Shown one piece after another: positions 18,028-27,355 of a stretch of DNA of 64,000 nucleotides. This DNA is from Faucicola sp902506225 (GTDB lineage: Bacteria > Pseudomonadota > Gammaproteobacteria > Pseudomonadales > Moraxellaceae). The translations under genes were made by a program, and so were the position numbers. Numbering within the stretch: the stretch's first letter is position 1; every line of letters starts with the position of its first letter. The notes under the pieces are model-generated. The model saw only the letters and a list, made by a program, of their open reading frames with translations, ran no database searches and was not told the origin of the DNA. Location: NCBI GenBank assembly GCA_902506225.1, contig LR733345.1, positions 310,001 through 374,000 of the forward strand, given 5' to 3'.

Positions 18028-18045
18028 TCATTGGAGAGTGAAAGA

Positions 18046-19185
18046 ATGCGTATTTTACAATTATTTGCAGATAAACCAGTGAGTCGCTTGGCAATTATGG
18101 GCTGTTTTGCGGTGTTGATGGTATTGCCTTGGTTGCACTTGCTGCCTGCCGATTCGGCGCTGCATTTATCCGCTTATTGGGTCACTTTGATTGGCAAAAT
18201 CATGTGTCTGGCGATGGTTGCTTTGGCACTGGACTTGGTATGGGGATATGCGGGGATTTTGAGCCTCGGGCATGGCTTGTACTTTGCCCTTGGCGGCTAT
18301 GCGATGGGTATGTATCTGATGCGCCAAGCATCGGGCAATAGCTTGCCGGAGTTTATGCGGTTTTTGAGCTGGGATAAAATGCCTTGGTTTTGGGCAGGCA
18401 CAGACAACTTTGCTTGGGCGGCGATATTGGTCGTGCTAGTGCCGGCAGTGGTGGCTTTTATATTTGGGTTTTTTGCCTTTCGCTCAAAAATCAAAGACGT
18501 GTATTTCTCAATTATCACCCAAGCCATGGTGTTTGCCGCATCACTGTTATTTTTCCGTAACGAAACTGGGTTTGGCGGTAACAACGGTTTTACCGGGTTT
18601 AAAACTATCTTGGGCATGGACATCGCTGCTCCCATGACGCGCACCTTGCTATGTTTTGCCACAGCATTGGTGCTGATGCTTGCCTACCTGGGCTTGCGTT
18701 ATTTGATGCACAAGCCGTATGGTCGCGTACTGGGCGCCGTGCGTGATAGCGAAAACCGTTTGCAATACCTTGGCTACCGTACCCTATGGTACAAACTATC
18801 TGCGTGGGTGTTATCGGCGATTATCGCAGGGATTGCTGGCGCGTTGTATGTGCCACAAGTGGGCATTATCAATCCCAGTGAGATGAACCCTGTCAACTCG
18901 ATTGAAATGGCGGTCTGGGTCGCTACAGGTGGACGCGGCACGCTGATCGGGGCGATATTGGGCGCAGGTGTGGTCAATGCGGTAAAAACTTACTTTACCG
19001 TGGCATATCCCGAAGCTTGGCTATTGATTTTGGGCGGGTTGTTTGTGGTCGTCACCTTGTTTTTACCCAAAGGCATTATTGGTCTATTGGACAACATCAC
19101 GCATGGCAAAAAAACGGTCGAGCCAAGCGTAAAAAATATGGAAACAAACCAAGAAACAAACATAGAAGCAAAAAAAGAATCTTAG
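18046..19185 (+). CDS. urtC: urea ABC transporter permease UrtC
   Basis: This LivM-type permease subunit (379 residues) pairs with UrtB to form the urea channel. It has the signature LDLVWGYAGILSLGHGLYFA, the UrtC-specific NNGFTGFKTILG, and the cytoplasmic loop GRVLGAVRDSENRLQYLGYR. I start it at the ATG at 18046, with GGAGAG seven bases upstream; an in-frame TTG at 18031 precedes that ribosome site. The last ~25 residues are charged and variable. urtD follows after 126 bases that contain a short G-rich stretch (GGGGCTTCAGGGGCGG) of unknown meaning. Confidence 0.93.
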   Translation: MRILQLFADKPVSRLAIMGCFAVLMVLPWLHLLPADSALHLSAYWVTLIGKIMCLAMVALALDLVWGYAGILSLGHGLYFALGGYAMGMYLMRQASGNSLPEFMRFLSWDKMPWFWAGTDNFAWAAILVVLVPAVVAFIFGFFAFRSKIKDVYFSIITQAMVFAASLLFFRNETGFGGNNGFTGFKTILGMDIAAPMTRTLLCFATALVLMLAYLGLRYLMHKPYGRVLGAVRDSENRLQYLGYRTLWYKLSAWVLSAIIAGIAGALYVPQVGIINPSEMNPVNSIEMAVWVATGGRGTLIGAILGAGVVNAVKTYFTVAYPEAWLLILGGLFVVVTLFLPKGIIGLLDNITHGKKTVEPSVKNMETNQETNIEAKKES

Positions 19186-19311
19186 GCGGAAGGGGCTTCA
19201 GGGGCGGTAGCGGCGGTAGGCTAACCGCCTGCAACCCAGTAGTTAGTTTGATTGTACCCGATGACTAATACCCCATAAATACCCCATTAATAACACATCA
19301 AAGAGTCTGTT

Positions 19312-20130
19312 ATGAATACAAACGATAATAATATCAATGATTTTGCTGAGAGCAACTACGGAAGGCTAAAGTCACAAGAAGCGGATTTTAGCAAAGGCAT
19401 CGCCCTATATATGGAAGATGTCAGCGTGTGGTTTGATAAATTTCGCGCCTTAAACAACTTATCTTTGTACATCAAAGAAGGCGAGCTGCGTTGTATCATC
19501 GGACCTAACGGTGCGGGCAAAACCACGCTGATGGACGTGATTACCGGTAAAACTCGCCCCACGGAAGGGTCAGTGTATTTTGGACAAACCCACAATCTTG
19601 CCAGCATGACCACCGAGCAAATTGCCGAAGCTGGCATTGGGCGAAAATTTCAAAAACCCACGGTGTTTGAAAATTTTACCGTCATGGAGAACCTACTGCT
19701 TGCCGCACCCAAAGATAAGCGGGTCAAAAAAAGCCTGTTTAGCAAGCTTGACCCGGATGCCCAAAATGCCCTTGAGCAGACTTTAGCGACGATTCGCTTG
19801 GGTGAGTTTGTCAATAAACCTGCAGGATTGTTGTCGCACGGGCAAAAACAATGGCTGGAGATTGGGATGCTACTGATGCAGCGCCCCAAGCTGATTTTGC
19901 TCGATGAGCCAGTGGCAGGCATGACCGATGCCGAAACCGAACGCACCGCCGAGCTATGTTTGGAGCTCAAAAAAAACCATACCTTGGTGGTGGTTGAGCA
20001 TGACATGAGCTTTATTGACACCATCAGCGAGCAAGTGACGGTATTGGCGCAAGGGGCGATTTTGGCAGAAGGGACGCTTGCTGAAGTACAAGCCAACGAC
20101 GATGTCATCGAAAAATATCTAGGGCGATAG
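19312..20130 (+). CDS. urtD: urea ABC transporter ATP-binding protein UrtD
   Basis: One of two ATPases of the urea importer (272 residues, LivG-like). The Walker A motif GPNGAGKTTLMD, the signature LLSHGQKQWLEIGM (SHGQ in place of SGGQ, as is usual for UrtD), the Walker B LILLDEPVAGMT and the switch histidine in VVEHDMSF are all seen. The N-terminal ~35 residues are extra relative to LivG. It ends nine bases before urtE. Confidence 0.94.
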   Translation: MNTNDNNINDFAESNYGRLKSQEADFSKGIALYMEDVSVWFDKFRALNNLSLYIKEGELRCIIGPNGAGKTTLMDVITGKTRPTEGSVYFGQTHNLASMTTEQIAEAGIGRKFQKPTVFENFTVMENLLLAAPKDKRVKKSLFSKLDPDAQNALEQTLATIRLGEFVNKPAGLLSHGQKQWLEIGMLLMQRPKLILLDEPVAGMTDAETERTAELCLELKKNHTLVVVEHDMSFIDTISEQVTVLAQGAILAEGTLAEVQANDDVIEKYLGR

Positions 20131-20139
20131 GGGATAGCG

Positions 20140-20838
20140 ATGTTAGAAGTAAACACAATCAATCAATATTATGGCGGTAGTCATATTCTGCGCGATGTCA
20201 GTTTGACCGCGCCTGTGGGTGAGTGTTCTGTGGTACTCGGTCGCAATGGCGTGGGTAAAACCACACTGTTAAAGTGCCTGATGGGGGTTTTACCGATTAA
20301 ATCGGGTCAAATTTTGCTCGATGGCAAAGACATCAGCAAATTATCGCCCGAAAACCGCGTGCGCGCGGGCATGGCGTATGTGCCACAAGGGCGAGATATT
20401 TTTTCAACCTTAACCGTAGAAGAAAATATCTTGATTGGCATGGCAAAGTTTAAAGGCAGCAAAGCCAAAAAAGTCCCAAACCATTTGTACGAGATTTTTC
20501 CTGTGCTCGATGAAATGAGCCAACGCCGCGGCGGTGACTTGTCAGGCGGTCAACAACAACAATTAGCGATAGCCAGGGCGCTGGCATCTGAGCCACGGGT
20601 GCTGATTTTGGACGAGCCGACCGAAGGGATTCAGCCATCGATTATCAAAGATATCGGGCGGGTGATTCGTCGCTTGGCTGACCAAGGCGATATGGCGATT
20701 ATTTTGGTCGAGCAGTTTTATGACTTTGCTGAAGAACTTGCCGATAACTATACGGTTATGGCACGGGGGCAAGTCATTGCCCAAGGCATGGGTGGTGATA
20801 TGCCAAAAAAAGGCATCAGAGAGCTAGTGGCGATTTAG
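20140..20838 (+). CDS. urtE: urea ABC transporter ATP-binding protein UrtE
   Basis: The second ATPase (232 residues, LivF-like). It has Walker A GRNGVGKTTLLK, the Q-loop region YVPQGRDIF, the signature LSGGQQQQLAIARAL, Walker B VLILDEPTEGIQP and the switch segment LVEQFYDFA (Gln in place of His, normal for LivF/UrtE). A strong TAGGGGATA ribosome site overlaps the urtD stop. It ends the operon ahead of a terminator hairpin. Confidence 0.95.
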   Translation: MLEVNTINQYYGGSHILRDVSLTAPVGECSVVLGRNGVGKTTLLKCLMGVLPIKSGQILLDGKDISKLSPENRVRAGMAYVPQGRDIFSTLTVEENILIGMAKFKGSKAKKVPNHLYEIFPVLDEMSQRRGGDLSGGQQQQLAIARALASEPRVLILDEPTEGIQPSIIKDIGRVIRRLADQGDMAIILVEQFYDFAEELADNYTVMARGQVIAQGMGGDMPKKGIRELVAI

Positions 20839-20865
20839 TAAATAGCCAACGATGCGAGCGTTAGC

Positions 20866-20896
20866 TTTTAGCCAGAAGGTTGTCATCTGGCTAAAA
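20866..20896 (+). terminator. terminator hairpin between urtE and fumC
   Basis: An 11-base stem TTTTAGCCAGA / TCTGGCTAAAA with a nine-base loop lies between the convergent urtE and fumC genes. The T-run is short, so efficiency is uncertain. Confidence 0.65.
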
Positions 20897-20954
20897 ATTT
20901 GCTGATAAAAATTGATTTATCAAACAATGGGATTATGCCCCATCAACGCTTATA

Positions 20955-22370
20955 TCACTTTGGACTAGTCATGGCTTCAGGTTTGACCCATTCATCAAAT
21001 TGGGCGTCAGTCAATAAACCCAGTTCAACGGCAACTTGTTTTAAGGTTTTATTTTCTTTATAAGCAGTCTTGGCAATTTTTGCTGCATTTTCATAGCCGA
21101 CATGGCGATTGAGTGCGGTGACTAACATCAATGAGTTGTGTAGGAAATAATCAATTTTTTCTGTCACAGGCTCGATGCCTACCGCGCAATGGTCATTGAA
21201 GCTGTCACAAGTATCGGCAAGTAAGCGAATCGATTGTAGTAGGTTGTAGCCGATGACTGGCATAAACACATTGAGTTCAAAATTACCCGAAGCCCCCGCC
21301 ATATTGATGGTGACATCGTTACCCATCACTTGCGCGACGACCATCGTCATGGCTTCAGACTGGGTCGGATTGACTTTACCTGGCATGATGGATGAGCCTG
21401 GCTCATTTTCAGGGATTTTAAGCTCACCAATCCCACATCTAGGACCTGAAGCCAGCCAGCGCACATCATTGGCAATTTTATTAAGGCTCGCTGCCAAAGT
21501 TTTTAGGGCACCTGAGGCAAAAACCTCAGCGTCTCTGGCCGCTAACGCTTCAAATTTATTGGGCGCCGTGACAAACGGCACATCGGTCAACGCAGCTAAG
21601 GTTTGCGCGACCTGCTCGGCATAATCGGGGTGAGCGTTTAATCCTGTACCGACTGCAGTACCGCCTAAAGGCAGTTCATACAGACCTTGTAGCGCGGCAT
21701 CCAGACGAATGAGCGCATGATCTAACTGACTGACATAGCCGCTAAACTCTTGTCCTAGCGTCAAAGGGGTGGCATCTTGCAGATGGGTGCGTCCGATTTT
21801 TACAATGCCAGCAAACTGCTCAGATTTGCTTGCTAAGGTGTCCCGCAGTTTTTGCACCGCGGGGATAAGCAGATAGACAATCTGACGCGCCGCCGCTACC
21901 CGAATCGCGGTGGGAAAGCTGTCATTGGTAGATTGGGCATGGTTGACATCGTCATTGGGATGAATCGGCTGATAGCTACCTTTGCCCTGACCGGCAAGTT
22001 CATTGGCGCGGTTGGCAATCACTTCATTCATATTCATGTTTGACTGGGTGCCAGAGCCTGTCTGCCAAACCACCAAAGGAAATTGGTCACGCAGCGCCCC
22101 GTTGATGATTTCATCGGCGGCCTGCACAATAAGGTCACGTTTATCATCACTGATACGCCCTAATTTGGCATTGGTGATGGCGGCGGCTTTTTTGACCAGT
22201 GCCATGGCTTCAATCAGCGGCTGTGGTAGGGTTTCGCCACCGATTTTAAAGTTATTGCGGCTGCGCTCGGTTTGCGCGCCCCAGTAGGCATCTATAGGGA
22301 CGTTGACGGCGCCCATGGTGTCTTTTTCGCTGCGAAATTGCTGGGTATCGGTTTGGTTGTCGGTTGTCAT
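20955..22370 (-). CDS. fumC: class II fumarate hydratase FumC
   Basis: The enzyme converts fumarate to malate in the TCA cycle; class II is iron-independent and homotetrameric. The 471-residue product has the N-terminal PIDAYWGAQTERSRNNF, the active-site stretches SGTQSNMNMNEVIANRANE and GRTHLQDATPLTLGQEF, and the superfamily signature GSSIMPGKVNPTQ. I start at the ATG at 22370, preceded by AAAGAGAAC; an in-frame start 45 bases upstream lacks conserved sequence. It stands alone. Confidence 0.96.
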   Translation of the reverse strand: MTTDNQTDTQQFRSEKDTMGAVNVPIDAYWGAQTERSRNNFKIGGETLPQPLIEAMALVKKAAAITNAKLGRISDDKRDLIVQAADEIINGALRDQFPLVVWQTGSGTQSNMNMNEVIANRANELAGQGKGSYQPIHPNDDVNHAQSTNDSFPTAIRVAAARQIVYLLIPAVQKLRDTLASKSEQFAGIVKIGRTHLQDATPLTLGQEFSGYVSQLDHALIRLDAALQGLYELPLGGTAVGTGLNAHPDYAEQVAQTLAALTDVPFVTAPNKFEALAARDAEVFASGALKTLAASLNKIANDVRWLASGPRCGIGELKIPENEPGSSIMPGKVNPTQSEAMTMVVAQVMGNDVTINMAGASGNFELNVFMPVIGYNLLQSIRLLADTCDSFNDHCAVGIEPVTEKIDYFLHNSLMLVTALNRHVGYENAAKIAKTAYKENKTLKQVAVELGLLTDAQFDEWVKPEAMTSPK

Positions 22371-22637
22371 TATTGTTCTCTTTTTTAGTGAGTTTTTTGA
22401 TTCTGTCATTATCAAAGCGGCTGGTTATCGCCACTTATGCCCCAAAGCACATATGCCCCAAAGTACAAGGTAAAGTTTAACAGAGTTATTGACCATAAAA
22501 GTTTGACAATATGTGTCGTTTGTTATCTTTGTTAAAGTAAGCGGTAAAATGACGGCTGATACCGAAAGATAGCAAGCCAAATCTGATAGCTACCAAGTCT
22601 GATGGACGGCTACATAATCTGTTAACCAATCTGTTGG

Positions 22638-23294
22638 CTAAGAGGCGCTCTTTTTCCAACCGGGTAAACGATAATTAAACGCCAGCGCGGCAATACGCAG
22701 CCCTGTGGTAGTGAAGGTACTGATGAACATAATCACCCAAGCGGCAAGCGAGCTGTAAACCGCCAAAATCGCATACACCCAGCCGCCAACCAACGCACAC
22801 ATGGCATACGGACGATGGTCAAAAAACGCGGTGGGCATCTCACCACAGGCGATATCACGCATCACCCCGCCAAATACCCCAGTGATAATCCCCATGATGA
22901 CTGATACCGCCATCGGCATACCGCTTGCCAGTGACGCTTGTACCCCAGAGGCGACAAACAAGCCCAACCCTAACGCATCTGCCAATTGAATCGCCGCAGG
23001 CGTGATACGAAACGGGCGGCGGCTATTGACTAGCATCACCACAATACAAAGCGCAAACACCAGCCATAACATCAGCTCTTGGGACACCCAAAAAAATGGT
23101 CGCCGCTCTAGCAAAATATCACGCAGCGTACCACCCCCATACGCCGATAAAAATCCCAGCACCGCCACCCCAAACATATCCATACGTTTGCGCACGCCTG
23201 CTAAGATACCTGACAAGGCAAAAGCAATGGTGCCGATGACTTCTACGGCGATTCTGAGTGATTCACCCCAAGGTGCCAAATCAGTTAGCTGCAT
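22638..23294 (-). CDS. trimeric intracellular cation channel / UPF0126 family membrane protein
   Basis: About 218 residues with seven hydrophobic segments in two related halves; the glycine-rich motifs GGTLRDILLERRPFFW and GVFGGVMRDIACGEMP at equivalent places in each half mark the family (YicG/YadS). Relatives are TRIC-type channels for K+ and perhaps glycine in some bacteria. The start is uncertain: ATG at 23294, or an in-frame TTG at 23312 six codons earlier. The gene stands alone with no informative neighbours. Confidence 0.85.
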   Translation of the reverse strand: MQLTDLAPWGESLRIAVEVIGTIAFALSGILAGVRKRMDMFGVAVLGFLSAYGGGTLRDILLERRPFFWVSQELMLWLVFALCIVVMLVNSRRPFRITPAAIQLADALGLGLFVASGVQASLASGMPMAVSVIMGIITGVFGGVMRDIACGEMPTAFFDHRPYAMCALVGGWVYAILAVYSSLAAWVIMFISTFTTTGLRIAALAFNYRLPGWKKSAS

Positions 23295-23343
23295 AGCATA
23301 ACAACCAAACAATCATAAAAAATCACATGATAGCATACCAGAG

Positions 23344-23409
23344 GCGCGGTATAACCAGAAGCGCGGGATAACCAAAAGCGCGGTATAACCAAAAACGCGC
23401 TATAAATGG
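23344..23409 (+). repeat. 17-bp tandem repeats, about 3.5 copies
   Basis: Units of the type GCGCGGTATAACCAAAA begin at 23344, 23361 and 23378, and a decayed partial one at 23395. They lie between the TRIC gene and the 3' end of the Anbu gene. There are no spacers, so this is a short tandem duplication, not CRISPR. Confidence 0.85.
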
Positions 23410-23480
23410 ATAGGGGAGGACACAGTGAAGAACCTGCTAGATGGTTTGATGTGGGTTGATTTTTAACTGTGTGACAGTTG

Positions 23481-24218
23481 CTATTGCCAATAGCTCATCG
23501 GTGAGTCTTCAAGTTCATTTAGAATTTTTCTCAGCCCATCTGACCAGTGTTGGCGGATGCTGGCAAAGTATTCATCGTTTTCATCAATGCGAAACCCTTG
23601 TGGCATCTGTAGGCTGTCATTGTGATAGACCAACACATCAATGGGCATACCGACGGATAAGTTGGAGCGGATGGTTGAATCAAAAGAAATCAGAATGGCT
23701 CGCATCGCTGATTTGAGTGATGCGTCATAATTCATGGAACGGTCTAAAATAGGTTTGCCATATTTACTTTCACCTAACTGGAAAAAAGGCGTATCGGTCG
23801 TTGCTCTGATGCAATTGCCTTCAGGGTAGATAAAATAAATTTCGGGAGATTGCCCCTTGATTTGCCCACCCAAAATAAAACTACTTCTAAATTTGGTATC
23901 CGTTTCTTGTGCGATGGTTTGGGCATGGATGGTGGTTTCTCGCAAGCACTCACCCACCAATTGCGCGGCATCATACAGGGTGGGGACGGTATGCAAATTA
24001 CGCTCTTGCGCAAGCTTGATGGCGTTATCCAATTTGGTAAACACCGCTTGTGACGTAGCCAAGTTCCCCGCGGTTTGTAGCACCAAAAACCGCTCGCCTT
24101 CAATGCCGTATTGATACATTTTGCGAAACATCGATATTTGGTCGACGCCCGCATTGGTGCGAGTATCACTGGCGAAAATCATCCCGTCTTTAAGTCTGAT
24201 ACCCACACAATAGGTCAT
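23481..24218 (-). CDS. Anbu-type proteasome-like peptidase (T1 family)
   Basis: This 245-residue protein begins MTYCVGIRLKDGMIFASDTR, with Thr2 as the presumed N-terminal nucleophile after Met removal and the conserved Asp18 and Lys-containing strands of the proteasome beta fold. The segments FVLQTAGNLATSQAV-like and SVGMPIDVLVYHNDSL agree with Anbu (ancestral beta subunit) proteins, which assemble into open helical rings and whose peptidase activity is debated. It is the last of a three-gene reverse-strand operon with a transglutaminase and an ATP-grasp/alpha-E protein, the standard Anbu context. AGAGGAAC precedes the ATG. Confidence 0.88.
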   Translation of the reverse strand: MTYCVGIRLKDGMIFASDTRTNAGVDQISMFRKMYQYGIEGERFLVLQTAGNLATSQAVFTKLDNAIKLAQERNLHTVPTLYDAAQLVGECLRETTIHAQTIAQETDTKFRSSFILGGQIKGQSPEIYFIYPEGNCIRATTDTPFFQLGESKYGKPILDRSMNYDASLKSAMRAILISFDSTIRSNLSVGMPIDVLVYHNDSLQMPQGFRIDENDEYFASIRQHWSDGLRKILNELEDSPMSYWQ

Positions 24219-24229
24219 GGTTGTTCCTC

Positions 24230-24274
24230 TTTAGCAAATACTGGTTTAGCAAATATTGGTTTAGCAAATAGTGG
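24230..24274 (+). repeat. three tandem 15-bp repeats between the Anbu and transglutaminase genes
   Basis: TTTAGCAAATACTGG, TTTAGCAAATATTGG and TTTAGCAAATAGTGG follow one another, just upstream of the Anbu ribosome site. They differ at one base each. Function, if any, is unknown. Confidence 0.85.
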
Positions 24275-24292
24275 TGAATCAATAGTGGCAAA

Positions 24293-25144
24293 TTACTGCT
24301 GCGCTGCAAACTGCGCATTAAGCTGCGGTATGTACTGGGGGCTTGTAGATACCATGACTTGACTATACAGTCGCTCGTCACCGCCCCCTGTTCTCACCCC
24401 GCGCACTGGCGCCGCATCGGCATAGTCACGCCCAAAGGCGATGTAGACATGGGAGTTGGGGGTAAAATGTTGGTTAGAGATATCAAAGGTGTACCAATTA
24501 CCCGCAAGCCAGACTTCTGCCCAGGCATGGCTTGCCATATGCGCTTGGGTCGCTTCATAAATATAACCCGATACATAGCGCGCTGCAATGCCTTTATCCC
24601 GTAGCAGCGCCAAAAATACATGGGTATGATCTTGGCACACCCCAGCCGCCATCGCAAACGCTTGCTCTGCTGTAGTGCCGACATGGGTCACGCTTTTGGT
24701 ATAGGGCATTTTATCGAGCAAGTCTTTTGCCAATGACTTGAGGATGGCTAACTGCGCATCGATGTCCTCACTTTGCAAAAACTGCTCAAGCGCGTCATGG
24801 GCAAATTCACGCATGGCTTCAGAGCATTGGGTCAGCTTGGTGGGTACGGCAAAAATCTGATACGGCACTTGCTGATTGTCAGGGATAAATAAGGTATCAG
24901 CGTTAATTTCTACTTCGCCAAAGGCTTGAATTTGCAAGTTGTTGTGCGGTTCGTGACGGCTTAGGGTGAGCCATTGGTTGCCAAAGCCGTCCGTTTGCAT
25001 TTGTGCGACTTTAGGCAGCATCACTTGCCAGTTATGGATGGTCTGGTGGGGTAGTGTCATCGGCGTCATGCGGATGTATTGCACACTGCGTAAGGCAAGT
25101 TGTTCATAAAAATAATTGGTTTGGTGGCTGATTATAAGTCTCAT
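24293..25144 (-). CDS. transglutaminase-like cysteine protease domain protein of the Anbu operon
   Basis: The 283-residue product has the N-terminal beta domain found before bacterial transglutaminase folds (starting MRLIISHQTNYFYEQLALRS) and the core with catalytic Cys in AAGVCQDHTHVFLALLR, His in ASHAWAEVWL and Asp in YTFDISNQ. Such proteins sit beside ATP-grasp and alpha-E proteins and are proposed to act on a peptide tag or peptide product made by those. It lies 60 bases after the ATP-grasp gene and 74 before Anbu. Cytosolic; no signal peptide seen. Confidence 0.9.
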   Translation of the reverse strand: MRLIISHQTNYFYEQLALRSVQYIRMTPMTLPHQTIHNWQVMLPKVAQMQTDGFGNQWLTLSRHEPHNNLQIQAFGEVEINADTLFIPDNQQVPYQIFAVPTKLTQCSEAMREFAHDALEQFLQSEDIDAQLAILKSLAKDLLDKMPYTKSVTHVGTTAEQAFAMAAGVCQDHTHVFLALLRDKGIAARYVSGYIYEATQAHMASHAWAEVWLAGNWYTFDISNQHFTPNSHVYIAFGRDYADAAPVRGVRTGGGDERLYSQVMVSTSPQYIPQLNAQFAAQQ

Positions 25145-25204
25145 TGTACTCTCACTAACTGCTTATTTTTGTCAAAATGATGGTAGTCATCTAATAGATT
25201 TGGC

Positions 25205-27355
25205 TTACACACCTTGCTGTAAAATATTTGAAAACGCGCCCGATAGTGACTGAAAATCTTTGGGCTGATTAGACTTTAACAGTTGATTGACCAATCGATC
25301 CAGCTCACGCCAGCGGGTGTTTTCTGGCAAGGTATTAACAACCTCTTTAAGTTTTTGCACGCACTCACGGCAATCTTTTTTCATCAATATATGACAGTCC
25401 AGCGATTCAAAACATTGTCCGAGTTGCCAAAACGTGACCACAATCGGGTTTTCTTGCTGCATTGACGCATTGCAGGCATAGAGCTGTAGGCTGGCAGCGC
25501 GGTAAGCTCCCGTATTGGCTAACCGTTTGATAAGGTTATAAAGTTCAGCCGTATCTTTACCAATAACGCCTTTGACGTCTTGGACATTTTGCTCGATAAA
25601 GCCAATGGTTTCAGGCACCTTTTTGTTGGCAAGGTAGTCATACAAGGCATCGGCATCGGCTGAAATCGGCAAGCCAAGATTGTGCACGATTGCATCAACG
25701 TCTGTTTGGCTGCACTGGTCATTTGACAGCCGTGTAATGATTTGTTCATAGTAGCGTAAGCGCTCACTGTACCGACCTAGCCATACTAAATAGCTCGCTG
25801 TTGATAACAGCAAAATTAAGCGATTATGATTAATGTTTTCATACGCCAATAAAGTCGATGATTGCGATTTTCGTTCATGGTTGGTTTGAATGGCGCCCAA
25901 ATGAGCGGTGCCTTGTTTGCCGCTGAGTTTGCCATTGACGGTATCGACCACCCAAGTGTCTTTTACCCCACCGCCTTGGGATGAGTTGACCACCAATGAG
26001 CCTTCGGTCATTGCCACTCGTGTCAATCCGCCTGGTACAATATCCACCGTACCGTCGCCATGTGACAATACAAAAGGACGCAAATCAATATGGCGCGGTG
26101 CGATGCCACTGGCGACCGCGGTTGGGTTGGTGGACAAGCTAATGGTCGGCTGGGCGATAAACCCTGCTGGGTTATCTAGTAAGCGTTTGCGGTAAGCGGC
26201 AATTTGTTCTTTGCTTGACGTCGGTCCTATCAGCATCCCATATCCCCCCGAGCCCTGCGTTTCTTTAATCACCAATTCTGGCATATGGTCGAGCACATAT
26301 GCCAACTCATCGGCATCACCGCATTGATAGGTTTGCACATTGGGTAAAATCGGTTTTTCACCCAAATAATACTCAATTATTTTGGGTACAAACGGATAAA
26401 GGCTTTTATCGTCAGCAATGCCTGTGCCTGGGGCGTTGGTTATCACCACATTGCCTGCGCGATACGCACTCATCAGCCCTGACACCCCCAAGATTGAATC
26501 GGGCAAAAACGCCAACGGGTCCAAAAATGGGTCGTCAATACGGCGATAAATCACATCCACTTGTACCTTGCCGCGTACCCCTTGGATGTAGACATGGTTG
26601 TTTTCTACAATCAAATCATAACCATGCACCAAGGGCACATTCATTTCACGCGCTAAAAACGCATGCTCATAATAGGCACTGTTAAAACGCCCCGGGGTGA
26701 GTACCACGATTTGTGGGTCGTATTTGTTGGTGGTGCTTGATAGACACGCCTTTAACCGTTTTGGATAGTCCGCCACCGGCAACACTGACTGAGATTGGTA
26801 GAGTTTGCTTAGTAGGGTTTGCGACACGTTGCGGCTCTCAAGCATATAAGAGACGCCAGAAGGGGTGCGCAAGTTGTCTTCGAGCACACAATATTGTCCG
26901 TGCTGGTCGCGAATCAAATCAATACCGCTAATATGGGCATAGACGGGTTTATCTAAGTTGATACCCAGCATCCACGGCTCGTAGCCACTGTTTTTAAATA
27001 CAAACTCGCTTGGCACAATGCCTTCTTTAACAATCGTCTGTTCGTGATAGATATCATGGATAAATTGATTGAGCGCGCGGATACGTTGTTGGCAGCCTTT
27101 TTCCATCACTTGCCATTCTTGAATGTCAATGATGCGTGGGATAATATCAAAGGGTATCATGCGCTCAATGTTGCTGGCATCGCTATACACAGTGAAGGTC
27201 ACGCCGCGGCGATAAAAAATATCCGATGCTTGGTTATTCAAACTAATTAACGTGTCTGAATTCATCTCTTGAAGCCAAGCACCCACCTGTTGTGCCGAGT
27301 GTCTATATTGCCCATCGGCGAGTTGCAGTTCATCAAATGCTTTGGCAATTGGCAT
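25205..27355 (-). CDS. circularly permuted ATP-grasp protein fused to an alpha-E domain
   Basis: The 716-residue protein combines a circularly permuted ATP-grasp domain (about residues 1-475; DUF404/DUF407 type, with VYAHISGIDLIRD, VLEDNLRTPSGVSYMLE, IKETQGSGGYGMLIGP and VVNSSQGGGVKDTWVV) and, from about residue 510, a shortened alpha-E domain (DUF403 type, starting LLLSTASYLVWLGRYSERLR). These two are usually separate genes; here they are one frame. ATP-grasp enzymes of this group are predicted peptide or amide ligases, with alpha-E of unknown role. Start at 27355: AAGGAG seven bases upstream; an ATG 18 bases earlier precedes the ribosome site. It is the first gene of the Anbu operon. Confidence 0.88.
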   Translation of the reverse strand: MPIAKAFDELQLADGQYRHSAQQVGAWLQEMNSDTLISLNNQASDIFYRRGVTFTVYSDASNIERMIPFDIIPRIIDIQEWQVMEKGCQQRIRALNQFIHDIYHEQTIVKEGIVPSEFVFKNSGYEPWMLGINLDKPVYAHISGIDLIRDQHGQYCVLEDNLRTPSGVSYMLESRNVSQTLLSKLYQSQSVLPVADYPKRLKACLSSTTNKYDPQIVVLTPGRFNSAYYEHAFLAREMNVPLVHGYDLIVENNHVYIQGVRGKVQVDVIYRRIDDPFLDPLAFLPDSILGVSGLMSAYRAGNVVITNAPGTGIADDKSLYPFVPKIIEYYLGEKPILPNVQTYQCGDADELAYVLDHMPELVIKETQGSGGYGMLIGPTSSKEQIAAYRKRLLDNPAGFIAQPTISLSTNPTAVASGIAPRHIDLRPFVLSHGDGTVDIVPGGLTRVAMTEGSLVVNSSQGGGVKDTWVVDTVNGKLSGKQGTAHLGAIQTNHERKSQSSTLLAYENINHNRLILLLSTASYLVWLGRYSERLRYYEQIITRLSNDQCSQTDVDAIVHNLGLPISADADALYDYLANKKVPETIGFIEQNVQDVKGVIGKDTAELYNLIKRLANTGAYRAASLQLYACNASMQQENPIVVTFWQLGQCFESLDCHILMKKDCRECVQKLKEVVNTLPENTRWRELDRLVNQLLKSNQPKDFQSLSGAFSNILQQGV

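Noticed and set aside
23344..23409. Possible CRISPR array
   Set aside because: 17-bp units with no spacers and no cas genes nearby.
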